Assembly: GCA_027887005.1 (NCBI GenBank)
Contig: JAPCJI010000002.1
Location: 62,001-126,000, forward strand
Source: Nitrososphaerota archaeon
GTDB lineage: Archaea; Thermoproteota; Nitrososphaeria; Nitrososphaerales; Gagatemarchaeaceae
Direction of reading: 5' to 3'
DNA: 64,000 nt
Part shown: positions 32,899-41,120 of the stretch, one piece after another
Layout: the number at the start of each line of letters is the position of its first letter
Position numbering within the stretch: the first letter of the stretch is position 1
Notes under the pieces: generated by a model
The model's input: the letters and a program-made list of their open reading frames with translations, nothing else
What the model was told of the DNA's origin: nothing
The model's database searches: none
Made by a program: the position numbers and the translations under genes

Positions 32899-34041
32899 AT
32901 GACCCCAATCGATGCTGAGTCGAGTAACGTCAATTTGAGGACCGTTCAGTTGGTCAAACTCTTGACTGAAGTCGGACCAGATGTTCCAGAGATCTCCCGC
33001 CGGCTGGGGCAGTTCAAGGAATCGGTAAGGTACAGGTACAAGGAGAAGATTATCAACAAGGGGTTCGCGGTTCAGGCGGCAGTCGACAACGAGAGGCTTG
33101 GATTGAAGAGACTTCTAGTTGTCCTCGAGTTCGCCGAGGAATACAAGGCATACGCCCAAGCGATACTTGCGTCGATGAACGAGCTCTGTTACCTGATAAG
33201 CTTCTCGAAGGTCTTGGTTGCTGGGAACTACGTGGTGAATTTCGCGGTTCCTGAAGGGTTCGTCGACGAGGTGAAGTGGTTCCTCTCGGAGATGAAGGAG
33301 AATGGCATGTTCAGTCGTCTGGAGATTCTGGATTTCGAATGGATCAGAAACGTACCGATGAAGGCAGAGCACTACGACTTCGACTCCGGACGATGGGACT
33401 TCGACTGGTCAGACTCGTCGGCGAGAGACTACGATGCCGCATCTTACGCTCCATCTCATCCTGCCAAATTCGACTTCGTCGACCTCTTGCTAATCAAGGA
33501 GTTGCAGATGGATGCAAACAAGTCTCTGAAAGTTATCTCCGATAATCTCGGTGTCAACTACAAGAAGCTCGCCTGGCACTTCACAACGCATGTGAAATCG
33601 AGAAAATTGCTAAGGGGGTACACGGTCAACTGGATGGGGACAAGATATGACTACGCCATCGAGAAGGCCCTGCATAGGAAGCATAGGTATCTGGGAATAG
33701 GTCTGATCGTGAGAAATGTCAATGCCGCGGAAACAATGTCAATCAGAGAGAAGGTCGACAGGTTGCCGTACCTGTGGGCTGAGGCGGCGGGAAGGAACTA
33801 CTATGCAGAATTCGCTTTCCCGGTCGACTTCGTGGTTGACGGCCTAGAGTTCTTGGGGGACGTGGTGGCGAACGTCAAGGACAGGGCACAGGTCCTAACA
33901 ATCGACCAGACGGACGCAGCAAGGTTCACCATTCCCTACAAACTGTTTGATCCTACAAGGAAACGGTGGGTGTTCGACGGACAGGGTCTGATAACTAGAT
34001 TCGAGGGCCTGCTGATGGAAATAAGAGGAAGAACAGGCTAG
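32899..34041 (+). CDS. Duplicated Lrp/AsnC-like regulator, 380 residues
   Basis: The protein seems to hold two winged-helix units: residues about 14-60 (VQLVKLLTEVGPDVPEISRR then YRYKEKIINKGFAV) and about 193-240 (DLLLIKELQMDANKSLKVISDNLGV then LAWHFTTHVKSRKLLRGY). Each is followed by an alpha-beta region resembling a RAM-type domain (LLVVLEFAEEYKAYAQAIL; YLGIGLIVRNVNAAETMS). A linker rich in Asp, Tyr and Ser (DFDSGRWDFDWSDSSARDYD) joins the halves. Such long double-HTH proteins occur in this archaeal group, but target and ligand are unknown. ATG 32899 has an AAGGAG site six bases before it. Confidence 0.75.
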   Translation: MTPIDAESSNVNLRTVQLVKLLTEVGPDVPEISRRLGQFKESVRYRYKEKIINKGFAVQAAVDNERLGLKRLLVVLEFAEEYKAYAQAILASMNELCYLISFSKVLVAGNYVVNFAVPEGFVDEVKWFLSEMKENGMFSRLEILDFEWIRNVPMKAEHYDFDSGRWDFDWSDSSARDYDAASYAPSHPAKFDFVDLLLIKELQMDANKSLKVISDNLGVNYKKLAWHFTTHVKSRKLLRGYTVNWMGTRYDYAIEKALHRKHRYLGIGLIVRNVNAAETMSIREKVDRLPYLWAEAAGRNYYAEFAFPVDFVVDGLEFLGDVVANVKDRAQVLTIDQTDAARFTIPYKLFDPTRKRWVFDGQGLITRFEGLLMEIRGRTG

Positions 34042-34042
34042 T

Positions 34043-34165
34043 CTAGCCTGTTCCGAAGCCGCCGATGATTTCGAGCGGACCTACCTTTAGTCCTAGTGTC
34101 GCGAAAACAAGACTCGCGCCACTGAGGGCTATCATTCCGTATCTGATCTTCTCGTCTAGGGTCAT
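34043..34165 (-). CDS. Small single-TM protein, 40 residues
   Basis: A short frame on the minus strand from ATG 34165 to TAG 34043: MTLDEKIRYGMIALSGAS, then a hydrophobic run to LGLKVGPLEIIGGFGTG. It has a GAGGAGGA ribosome-binding site six bases before the ATG and a TATA box (CTTAAAAAC) about 30 bases upstream, so both transcription and translation signals support it. One TM segment of about 20 residues is predicted. Its start region recalls small membrane proteins of respiratory or transport complexes, but I cannot name it. Confidence 0.6.
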   Translation of the reverse strand: MTLDEKIRYGMIALSGASLVFATLGLKVGPLEIIGGFGTG

Positions 34166-34394
34166 GTGGCGTCCTCCTCAGAGACCGCTGTTTTTAAGAT
34201 TGTGCCTACGCATGACGAAGGTCGCCTCCGCCTAGGCGAATTCTAAAGCCTAGATTCATCCCCTGCAGGTCAAAGGCCCTCTGTTTGGGCCCAGGAGGCG
34301 CCAATCCCTAAATATGAACCTCTCATGTTAAATCCGAGCACCGCTGCCCAAAATCCAGCAAGAGAAGCACCAGCACATACCCGGGAGACAGATC

Positions 34395-35048
34395 ATGGAC
34401 AAGATTGTCCTCGGCGGGAGCGATGGGGCGATAGAGGCAGTGGCCATGACTGCGGCCCTGAACGGGGCGAAGGTGACCTTCGGCACCATCCTGCTAGCTG
34501 GCTTCGCTTTCGCGATCGCAGGAGGGTTTTCCATGTTCTTCAGCAGCTATCTCTCGAGCCGGGCAGAGATGGAATCCCTCCGGATCGACGTCCAGCGGGA
34601 GCGCATGGAAATCGAGACGGAGCCCGAGGAGGAGAAGGCAGAGCTCGAGGAACTGCTCAGGAAGGATGGTTACAAGCAGAACGAGGTCGATGTCATAATG
34701 GGGAGGCTTGTTAAGGACAAGGAGATGTGGCTCAGAACCCAGCTGAGGCACGAACTGCGGCTCAACATCGAGGACCTGGCCACGGACCCCCTTGTCCGGC
34801 CAGGGTCGGCGGGGCTGGCCTTCTTCCTCCTCGCACTGCTCGCGCTCTCCCCTTACGGCCTCCGCTTGGAGCACTTCGAGGCGCTCGTGGCTTCGGTTGC
34901 GCTGTCGCTCTGTGCCCTGTTCGCCCTGAGCTCGAGGGTCTTCACACCGAGCCACTTCAAGCCCAAGGCCGGCCTTGAATCTGCCCTGGTCGGCCTCCTT
35001 GCGGCTGGGCTCCTGTACGGCGTAGGTTATCTGATTTCGGCGCTCTGA
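34395..35048 (+). CDS. VIT1/CCC1-family metal transporter
   Basis: Membrane protein expected to move Fe2+ or Mn2+ out of the cytoplasm. The 217 residues begin MDKIVLGGSDGAIEAVAM, matching the family TM1 with its conserved DG, followed by FAFAIAGGFSMFFSSYLSSRAEME (TM2 and the cytoplasmic start), then a Glu-rich helical segment (ETEPEEEKAELEELLRKDGY) that binds metal in relatives, and three more TM segments at the C-terminus. The ATG has a modest GGGAGA site. TATA-like CCTAAATATG near 34307-34316 implies a leader of about 55 bases. Confidence 0.85.
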   Translation: MDKIVLGGSDGAIEAVAMTAALNGAKVTFGTILLAGFAFAIAGGFSMFFSSYLSSRAEMESLRIDVQRERMEIETEPEEEKAELEELLRKDGYKQNEVDVIMGRLVKDKEMWLRTQLRHELRLNIEDLATDPLVRPGSAGLAFFLLALLALSPYGLRLEHFEALVASVALSLCALFALSSRVFTPSHFKPKAGLESALVGLLAAGLLYGVGYLISAL

Positions 35049-35188
35049 GGATCACAGGTTCATTAACCGCGCATCCATGGTCCGCTCTGCTTGGATCCAC
35101 ACGGAGCCGCGCGCGAAGATGCGCTCGGGCCCCAGCGCAGACTGGAGATAATACCCGACTCTACGCGGACATCCGGGAGGAAGTCAAG

Positions 35189-35845
35189 ATGAAGTTTCGT
35201 TACCTCACGTTCGATTGCTACGGAACCCTGATCGATTGGCAGAAGGGAATTGAGAGGTCGCTCGAGGCGTCGTTCGGTAAGCTCCCGGTGCATGGTGGCG
35301 CCCTCATGGAGTCCTACGCTGCGGCGGAGAAGCTGGAAGAGGCGGACTACCAGAAGTATAGAGAAGTGCTCAGGAAGACATCGCTGAGACTCGCGGAGGA
35401 ACTGGGACTCAAGACCACTAAAGACTCCGCAGTAAGGTTTGCGGGGTCGGTCTCCTCGTGGCCCGCCTTCCCTGACACTCAGGCAGCCCTGAGAAGTCTG
35501 GGGAAGCACGGCTACAAGAGATACATTCTGTCGAACGTCGACGTTGACCTGCTCACCGCGACCATTAGGGAGAACGGCTTGAAATTGGACGGCTACGTTA
35601 CTGCAGAGGATGTGGGAAGCTACAAGCCCGCCCACGCTCATTGGCTGAGGTTCATGGAGATGACCGGGGCCACCAAAGACGAGATCCTTCATGTCGCACA
35701 GAGCGTCTTCCACGACATCGTCCCGGCTGGAAAGATCGGCATCCAGACTGCCTGGGTGAACAGGTACAGACAGGCATTGCCCGCCGGAGCCGAGCCCCTT
35801 TACATCGCGGACAGCATGGAGGGCCTCGTAAGCCTGCTTGAATGA
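35189..35845 (+). CDS. HAD-superfamily hydrolase, haloacid-dehalogenase type II-like
   Basis: The 218 residues follow the HAD order: motif I FDCYGTLIDW at 8-17 with nucleophile Asp9, motif II YILSNVD near 112, motif III lysine in VGSYKPAH near 143, and motif IV HVAQSVFHDIVPA near 169. The DCYGTL-IDW form is typical of L-2-haloacid dehalogenases, though many such archaeal proteins are phosphatases of unknown substrate. A strong GGGAGGAAG ribosome-binding site precedes the ATG. Substrate cannot be told from sequence. Confidence 0.85.
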   Translation: MKFRYLTFDCYGTLIDWQKGIERSLEASFGKLPVHGGALMESYAAAEKLEEADYQKYREVLRKTSLRLAEELGLKTTKDSAVRFAGSVSSWPAFPDTQAALRSLGKHGYKRYILSNVDVDLLTATIRENGLKLDGYVTAEDVGSYKPAHAHWLRFMEMTGATKDEILHVAQSVFHDIVPAGKIGIQTAWVNRYRQALPAGAEPLYIADSMEGLVSLLE

Positions 35846-35859
35846 AATCGACGCAGAAG

Positions 35860-35869
35860 GTATATTTCT
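35860..35869 (+). promoter_or_regulatory. TATA box for the ECF S-component gene
   Basis: GGTATATTTC lies about 33 bases ahead of the ATG at 35900, implying a leader of only a few bases. It separates this unit from the HAD gene just upstream. Confidence 0.4.
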
Positions 35870-35899
35870 TCCCCAGAAAGGCCGAGACTAGGATTCAGG

Positions 35900-36715
35900 A
35901 TGCGCACCAGGACGGTTGCGAGCACCGCTATCTTCACAGCTTTCGTCGCGGCGGTCACCTTGGGGTTCGTGATCGTCATCCCTGCAACAAAGGGTTACTT
36001 CAACATCGGCGAGATAATGGTGTATGTCGTCGCCATGTTGATGGGGCCCTACATCGGAGCTTTCGCAGGGGGGGTCGGGTCGGCAATTTCCGACGCCTTG
36101 CTTGCGCCGGTGTATGCGCCCGGTACGCTTGTGATCAAGGGGATGGAAGGGCTGATCGTCGGTTACCTGACGAACCTGCCTATGGCAAATCTGACCCGAA
36201 GGTTATGGGTGGCCATCAGCACTCTTCTTGGAGGGGTGTTGGCTACATTGGTAGCCCTCCTCGGCATGGACTACCTCTCGGGCCCCCAGAACCTGTACCT
36301 TGGACTCTCCTACTGTTCGGCGAACTGCTCATCTATTTCTCCCGCAACGACGGCCGTGGGCCCTCAATTCTCAGCCAACTTCAACCTACCTTGGGAACTT
36401 TGGATCGTTGTTGGAGTAGCTGCATTCCTAGTTGTTGTGGGGGTCGGCCTGTCTCTCGACGAAAAGCTTGGCTGGACAATCATTGCTATCCTAGCGGGGG
36501 GGTCGGAGATGGTCATCGGGTACTTCATCTATGAATCCATGGTGCTACAGCTTGGTTTCATCACAGCGTCGGCAGAGGCGCCCTTCAACATAGGACAGGT
36601 GCTCGTTGGCCTGTTGGTGGCGGTGCCAGTAGTGCGAAGTTACAGAAGGATTGTTAGGCGGAATCCAAAACAGACCTCGGGGACGGGCATGAGCGGAAGT
36701 CCGGCTTCGAAATGA
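35900..36715 (+). CDS. ECF-type transporter S component-like membrane protein
   Basis: Substrate-capturing membrane subunit of an energy-coupling-factor vitamin or metabolite transporter. The 271 residues show STAIFTAFVAAVTLGFVIV, then the family-typical YFNIGEIMVYVVAMLMGPYIGAFAGGVGSAISD near 33-66 and GTLVIKGMEGLIVGYL near 76. A loop of about 50 residues holding a CSANC pair (near 139-143) interrupts the fold before the last TM segments. No energising ATPases are nearby, so they would be shared. The four-base overlap with the next gene suggests a common substrate; which one is unknown. Confidence 0.8.
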   Translation: MRTRTVASTAIFTAFVAAVTLGFVIVIPATKGYFNIGEIMVYVVAMLMGPYIGAFAGGVGSAISDALLAPVYAPGTLVIKGMEGLIVGYLTNLPMANLTRRLWVAISTLLGGVLATLVALLGMDYLSGPQNLYLGLSYCSANCSSISPATTAVGPQFSANFNLPWELWIVVGVAAFLVVVGVGLSLDEKLGWTIIAILAGGSEMVIGYFIYESMVLQLGFITASAEAPFNIGQVLVGLLVAVPVVRSYRRIVRRNPKQTSGTGMSGSPASK

Positions 36716-37710
36716 ATCGACTCCCCCTAGGCAAGCTTCCGATAGGTGTGATGCGCGAAACAGTACTGAAGGCGACCGGCGCCGCATCTTCGATGATAGT
36801 CACCCCGCCAAATGCGGGTCTAGACTTCGCAGCGATCAAAATGCGGCAGGGGTACATGATCGTCTCAGCGGACCCCATCACAGGCGTGGCTTCCCAGATA
36901 GGCCGCTATGCGATGAACGTCAGCGCCAACGACGTCGCCACCAGTGGGAACAGGCCCCAGTTCGCAGAATCCGTCGTGCTGCTAGCTGAGCAGTCGGATG
37001 TCGCCTACGTCAGGAGGCTGGCCCAGGAGATGGATGCCGCGGCCAAGGAGCTGGGCATCGCGATCGTCGGCGGGCACACCGAGGTCACTCCTGGTCTGAT
37101 GAGACCAATCATCGTAGTGACGGCTTTCAGCTTCGTCAACAGGTATGTGTCGTCGGGGGACGCCCGGGAGGGAGACATACTGCTGATGACCAAGACGGCG
37201 GGCATCGAGGGAACGGCGGCAATCGCGGGAGGGGACGTGGCCTCTGCAGCCGGGATCTCCAAGGCCGTCGCGCGGAGTGCGGCGAAGTTCGTTTCGCAGA
37301 TGAGCATCGTCGACGAGGCGGTCGCCGGATTCCAGACGGGCGCGGTCCACGCAATGCACGACTGCACCGAAGGAGGGGTCCTGGGTGCTGCCTTCGAGAT
37401 GTCCCTCGCCTCGGGGCTCGGGTTCAGACTCGAGGAGCAGCTTGTGCCAGTCGCGGACGTGACGCGGATTCTGTGCGAGCGGCTCTCACTCGACCCATTG
37501 AAACTGATCGGTTCCGGGTCGCTCCTCCTGGCAGTGGAAAGGGGAAGTGAGTCCAGGGTGAAGAAGGCACTCGCGCCCATCTGCAAGGTCACCCGCGTAG
37601 GGGAGTTCACCCGGAGGAGACGAATTCTGGTGACTCGGGGCGGGAAGGAACAGTGGATGCGGTCCGCGCCAGAGGATGAGCTATGGCGAGTGCTTGGGCG
37701 CCCGGTCTGA
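36712..37710 (+). CDS. AIR-synthase-related (HypE/ThiL/PurM fold) protein
   Basis: The 332-residue ATP-binding protein belongs to the PurM/ThiL/HypE/SelD superfamily: MIVSADPITGVASQIGRYAMNV near 49-70 with the metal-binding Asp, NDVATSGNRPQFAESVVLL near 74, IVGGHTEVTPG near 117, and MHDCTEGGVLGAAFEM near 222. The HDCTEGGVLGA stretch is close to HypE, but the HypE C-terminal cysteine is not present and no hydrogenase genes are seen. Its ATG overlaps the stop of the S-component gene. Phosphorylation of the transported compound is an attractive but untested idea. Confidence 0.8.
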   Translation: MNRLPLGKLPIGVMRETVLKATGAASSMIVTPPNAGLDFAAIKMRQGYMIVSADPITGVASQIGRYAMNVSANDVATSGNRPQFAESVVLLAEQSDVAYVRRLAQEMDAAAKELGIAIVGGHTEVTPGLMRPIIVVTAFSFVNRYVSSGDAREGDILLMTKTAGIEGTAAIAGGDVASAAGISKAVARSAAKFVSQMSIVDEAVAGFQTGAVHAMHDCTEGGVLGAAFEMSLASGLGFRLEEQLVPVADVTRILCERLSLDPLKLIGSGSLLLAVERGSESRVKKALAPICKVTRVGEFTRRRRILVTRGGKEQWMRSAPEDELWRVLGRPV

Positions 37711-39279
37711 CGTGAGAGCGGCCTTCGTAGTGTCTTCTTCGCTTTTCCAGGGATGTGAGCTCCCGGCCGCCCAGGAGAACTTCTTCTGCATGGACTTGCT
37801 GTAGACTTTGGCCCAGTCCAGTCCCACATAGTCGCACCAGGACTTGAAGACCCGCGGGTCAATGTAGTTCTTCATCGACGTGTTGAGGTTGTAGTTCTTC
37901 GTCCGCACGAAGAAGTCGAGCTCCATCTGGAGCTTCTGCGCGCGCCTGTCGCCCGTTTTCGCGCCTTCCCTCGCGGCCTCCAGCTTTTGCTTCTTCTTCT
38001 CCAGGGACAGCTCCCAGGTCTTAGGAGGCGTCCTCTGGTGGTTGCAGAATATCGCGGCTTTCAGGTTGGCCTCCTTTGCATGGTAGAGCTTCTCCAGGTC
38101 GTCGGCGTCCCTGACGTCCTTTGACTGGAGTGCTTCGCGTGTCTTGGCCGTGGCGTGGAACGTCCTGAAGACCTTGGCGCTCAGTCCCTTTACGATGGAG
38201 GAGAGGTATTGGTTGACCATCCCGGAATCGACGTCGTGGAAGACCTCGGCTTCCTTCCGCTTGCCTGACGTGAATTCTTGTAGGTTTCGGAGGACCGCGG
38301 GCGGGGGGGCGTCACGCTTGTTCCAGGGCACGGAGTCCTTGCCGAGGAAGTTGAATTCAACGCTCGGGCCTTCGATCCTTAGGTGTTCGACCCTCAGGGT
38401 GCTCGCTCCAACTGTGTCCGCCTCGTCTTCGTCTTTTTCGTCTCCGACCCTCATCCCAAGGACGTCGATCAGGTAGCAGACGGACGCGACCTGGCGGGTC
38501 CGCTCGTCCTTTGAAACGAGGTCCCGGATTATTCTTGAACGGATCTTTTTGATGTTCGAGCCTACCTTGAGGGCGTTGTCGTACTTCGCCCTGTTCCTCG
38601 ATTGCTGGAGAGGGGAGCTCTCGTGGAGCCAGACGTACTTTTCCTTGTCCATGAGATTGTCAATCCACTTTGCCATCCACATCGAGTTGTGGTCGTGGAC
38701 CACTTCTTTCCAATGGCCGGGTGGCACCGTGGCCGACTCGCCGAGGTTCAGGGTTACGTCAGATTGGTTCACCCTCGGCTTCCACCTGCCCCTCATCGGG
38801 TGCTGGCCCCGCCCCATGAACAGACCTGGGGGTTCGACGAGCCAGTTGGCGATGTCCACTTCCTTGCCGTCAAGGATGGCCTTGCCGTAGTTGGCCTTCA
38901 GGGCCTCTCTCCTTTCCTTTCTGCTACGCGCTAGCTTCTTCTTCGCCCTCTTGCCCATGCCTTCTTTCGCGGCCTTCTCCTGATCGACAATCTTGAAGAG
39001 CTGGGAGAAGCTGACGTCCTCGAATTTCGCACCTCTGCACCACTGGGGAAGCACCTTCAGGAAGTCCAACATGAAGTTCGCCGTGAAGACAGGGTCCTGG
39101 ATGTACGGCGTGTCCTTCTTCTTGGCGAGGTTGTATGCCATCTCTTCTGCCAGGGGAGAGAGGGGCAACGTCCTCCCCTTCACAGAGGCGGAGAGGCCCC
39201 TGGGCGCGTAGAGGTCAGGAAAGTTGACGCCGTGGTGGGAGAGGGTCGTCCAGTAAGCGGTCATGAATCGGATAGTCAA
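37681..39279 (-). CDS. DNA topoisomerase IB (eukaryotic type)
   Basis: Relaxes supercoils by a 3'-phosphotyrosine intermediate. The 532-residue protein opens with the TWTTLSHHGVNFPDLY-like segment (here YWTTLSHHGVNFPDLYAPRG), has the DNA-binding core with MWMAKWIDNL and IRDLVSKDERTRQVASVCYLID, and ends with the active-site NYIDPR (Tyr472) followed by VFKSWCDYVGLDWAKVYSK. This enzyme is known from Thaumarchaeota and Eukarya and is rare in other archaea, so it guides the taxonomic guess. It overlaps the AIR-synthase-like gene by 30 bases tail to tail. Confidence 0.97.
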   Translation of the reverse strand: MTIRFMTAYWTTLSHHGVNFPDLYAPRGLSASVKGRTLPLSPLAEEMAYNLAKKKDTPYIQDPVFTANFMLDFLKVLPQWCRGAKFEDVSFSQLFKIVDQEKAAKEGMGKRAKKKLARSRKERREALKANYGKAILDGKEVDIANWLVEPPGLFMGRGQHPMRGRWKPRVNQSDVTLNLGESATVPPGHWKEVVHDHNSMWMAKWIDNLMDKEKYVWLHESSPLQQSRNRAKYDNALKVGSNIKKIRSRIIRDLVSKDERTRQVASVCYLIDVLGMRVGDEKDEDEADTVGASTLRVEHLRIEGPSVEFNFLGKDSVPWNKRDAPPPAVLRNLQEFTSGKRKEAEVFHDVDSGMVNQYLSSIVKGLSAKVFRTFHATAKTREALQSKDVRDADDLEKLYHAKEANLKAAIFCNHQRTPPKTWELSLEKKKQKLEAAREGAKTGDRRAQKLQMELDFFVRTKNYNLNTSMKNYIDPRVFKSWCDYVGLDWAKVYSKSMQKKFSWAAGSSHPWKSEEDTTKAALTSDRAPKHSP

Positions 39280-39393
39280 GATTTGACCCTGCCGTATTTA
39301 AGAAAAATGATGATCGAACCAGTCGGGTTCTGTGTGCGCGCAGTCCGAACGATGGGTTAATACAAGAGGGTCGAGAAACGGGTCGCCCTTCCC

Positions 39394-40116
39394 ATGTGGC
39401 TGGATTTCGAGAAGAAAGATCGTAAGACATTCAACAGGCCGGTCCTGGTCGTCGCAGTGTCGACGTCCATCCCGCAGTACAGGTCGATGTACTCCCAGGC
39501 GAGAGAGTTAGCCGAATACATGGTGAAGAAGATGGAGTTCGAGAGGGTCGCGACCGTCTATTCTTCCGCGTTCCCTCCAGAAGTCCTCATCAGGGAGGGC
39601 GGAGTGTCGACCCTGCCTTCCTGCGGCTTTGATGTAAATCGGGGGAAGAAAGATGTGGTGCTATTCAGTGGTGATGCGAGCCCCATGGAAGACCAGCATG
39701 AGTTCTCCCAGCTCATCCTTGACTACGCGAAGGAGATCGGGGTAAAGGAGCTCTACTCCATCGGCGCGAGGTGGGCTGAGAATCCTACTCCTGAGGCGGA
39801 GCCGGTTCCGAACGGGTTCGCGACGGACGGACAAGGAGTTGCCAAGCTGAAGAAAAACGGGGTCAAGATCATTACCGAAGAGGCTGCTCCATTCTTCGCT
39901 TCGATGGTCGTCGGGATGGCGGCGGATTATGGGATAAGGGGGTACAAGCTGTCTGTGGACCACGGAGAGCCCAGCCCGCATCCAAAGTCGGTGGCCAGAC
40001 TCCTGGGAGTCCTCTCGGCCATGGCTGGGTTCGAGATAGCTATGGACGAGCTAGTCTCAGGCGCCAAGCTTCAGCCGCCGCCGGGGAACGGCGGGAACAC
40101 CACGATCTACAAGTAG
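39394..40116 (+). CDS. PAC2-family (proteasome assembly chaperone-like) protein
   Basis: The 240 residues match the PAC2 family: VLVVAVSTSIPQYRSMYSQARELAEYMVKKM near 17-47, VVLFSGDASPMEDQHEFSQLILDYAKEIGVKELYSIGA near 87-125, and GYKLSVDHGEPSPHPKSVARLLGVLS near 189. Archaeal members include PbaB/PF-type proteasome chaperones and other proteins of unknown role. TATA-like GGGTTAATAC near 39354-39363 fits a nearly leaderless mRNA. No proteasome genes are in the window. Confidence 0.8.
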   Translation: MWLDFEKKDRKTFNRPVLVVAVSTSIPQYRSMYSQARELAEYMVKKMEFERVATVYSSAFPPEVLIREGGVSTLPSCGFDVNRGKKDVVLFSGDASPMEDQHEFSQLILDYAKEIGVKELYSIGARWAENPTPEAEPVPNGFATDGQGVAKLKKNGVKIITEEAAPFFASMVVGMAADYGIRGYKLSVDHGEPSPHPKSVARLLGVLSAMAGFEIAMDELVSGAKLQPPPGNGGNTTIYK

Positions 40117-40122
40117 GCTCCC

Positions 40123-40575
40123 CTAGGCTGAAGGGACTGTCTCGGCTTCCCCGTCGAGGGCGTCCATTTCGGCACTGAACCCCCAGCTTCTTGCCAGCCT
40201 ATCTGCCTCTTTCTCCCTGGCCGGAGATTCTTCCGGGGCGACGTGCTCGTTGAGCCAGGCGTGAGCCAGCTCGTGGGCGATTACGGCCTCCGCCGCCTTG
40301 TCAGAGAGGGCATCCAAGAGGTCCGAGTAGAAGGTAATGGTCTGTTTCGGTCTCGCGAAGAGGAGCAGGAACCTCACCTTCGAGTACCTCGTGAGACCGA
40401 CGGTGGTCTTGGTCGGATGGTTTGAGAGCGCGACTTCACGCAACGTCGAGATCTTCGGCACAGACTTGGGCGGCCGTCTGACCGCGTCCCTGAAGAGGCG
40501 GGCGAACCTTCTGTCCTTCGCCCTGAAGGTTACCTCCCCGCTGAGGACCCCTTGGAAAACGCGAGTCTCAGGCAT
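40123..40575 (-). CDS. Small HExxH zinc-peptidase-like protein
   Basis: A 150-residue protein with a zincin motif: VIAHELAHAWLNEH near 98-111 (HELAH), followed by a downstream Glu-rich stretch EESPAREKEADRLA that can supply the third zinc ligand (KEAD). Other features are beta-strand-like VRFLLLFARPKQTITFYSDL. No signal peptide or TM. It resembles SprT/M48-like mini-proteases in outline but cannot be placed. It is 12 bases from a 4-TM gene on the same strand, and another HExxH protein gene diverges from that one. Confidence 0.75.
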   Translation of the reverse strand: MPETRVFQGVLSGEVTFRAKDRRFARLFRDAVRRPPKSVPKISTLREVALSNHPTKTTVGLTRYSKVRFLLLFARPKQTITFYSDLLDALSDKAAEAVIAHELAHAWLNEHVAPEESPAREKEADRLARSWGFSAEMDALDGEAETVPSA

Positions 40576-40587
40576 GAAGCCCGCAGC

Positions 40588-41013
40588 TCAGGCTCCCTTT
40601 GCCAGGCGCCGGCCGATAATGGCCATGGCGAGGCCGACCCAATAGGGAGCGTAGAGGAGGACGTTGTCCAATCCCAGCTTGTAGGATGTGTAGCCGAAGG
40701 AGATCAGGAGGCCGAGGAAACCCGCTCCACCCCCCAGGTAGATCAGAATCCGTCCTATCCTGACGTGCCCCAGTAGGATGACCAAGCCGCCTGCGAGGAC
40801 GGTGATGCCGCCCAGCCCTATCAGAATGACGAGGATAGTTACCGCAAGGGCAGCGGCGTTCAGAGCGAGGCCATTAAGGAAGTCAGAGAGATTCGGTGCG
40901 ACGTAGATGTTCAGAGCTTGGAAGAGCAGTCCGCGGGAGGTGTATCCGCTGAATACCATCAGGAACCCGCCGACGACCGCGAGGATTCCGCTGGCCCAGC
41001 GCTTGGCTCCCAT
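40588..41013 (-). CDS. Four-TM membrane protein
   Basis: Not recognised. The 141-residue protein has four hydrophobic stretches: WASGILAVVGGFLMVFSG, LALNAAALAVTILVILIGLGGITVLAGGLVILLG (two helices or one long), IGRILIYLGGGAGFLGLLIS and YWVGLAMAIIGRRLAKG. It lies upstream of, and in line with, the small HExxH gene, which suggests co-expression. Confidence 0.72.
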   Translation of the reverse strand: MGAKRWASGILAVVGGFLMVFSGYTSRGLLFQALNIYVAPNLSDFLNGLALNAAALAVTILVILIGLGGITVLAGGLVILLGHVRIGRILIYLGGGAGFLGLLISFGYTSYKLGLDNVLLYAPYWVGLAMAIIGRRLAKGA

Positions 41014-41087
41014 GACCGGATTGTCCCACGGGTGGTAGAATAGGCTTGCGATGGATTATGTCAGGCCTCAGGGGACACCGAGACCTT

Positions 41088-41095
41088 TATCCGAA
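41088..41095 (+). promoter_or_regulatory. TATA box for the larger HExxH gene
   Basis: CTTTATCC centred near 41091 lies 30 bases before the ATG at 41121 and after the earlier in-frame candidates at 41046 and 41058. It favours ATG 41121 as the real start. Confidence 0.4.
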
Positions 41096-41120
41096 GGCGC
41101 CATCGCGTGACGAGAACGAA

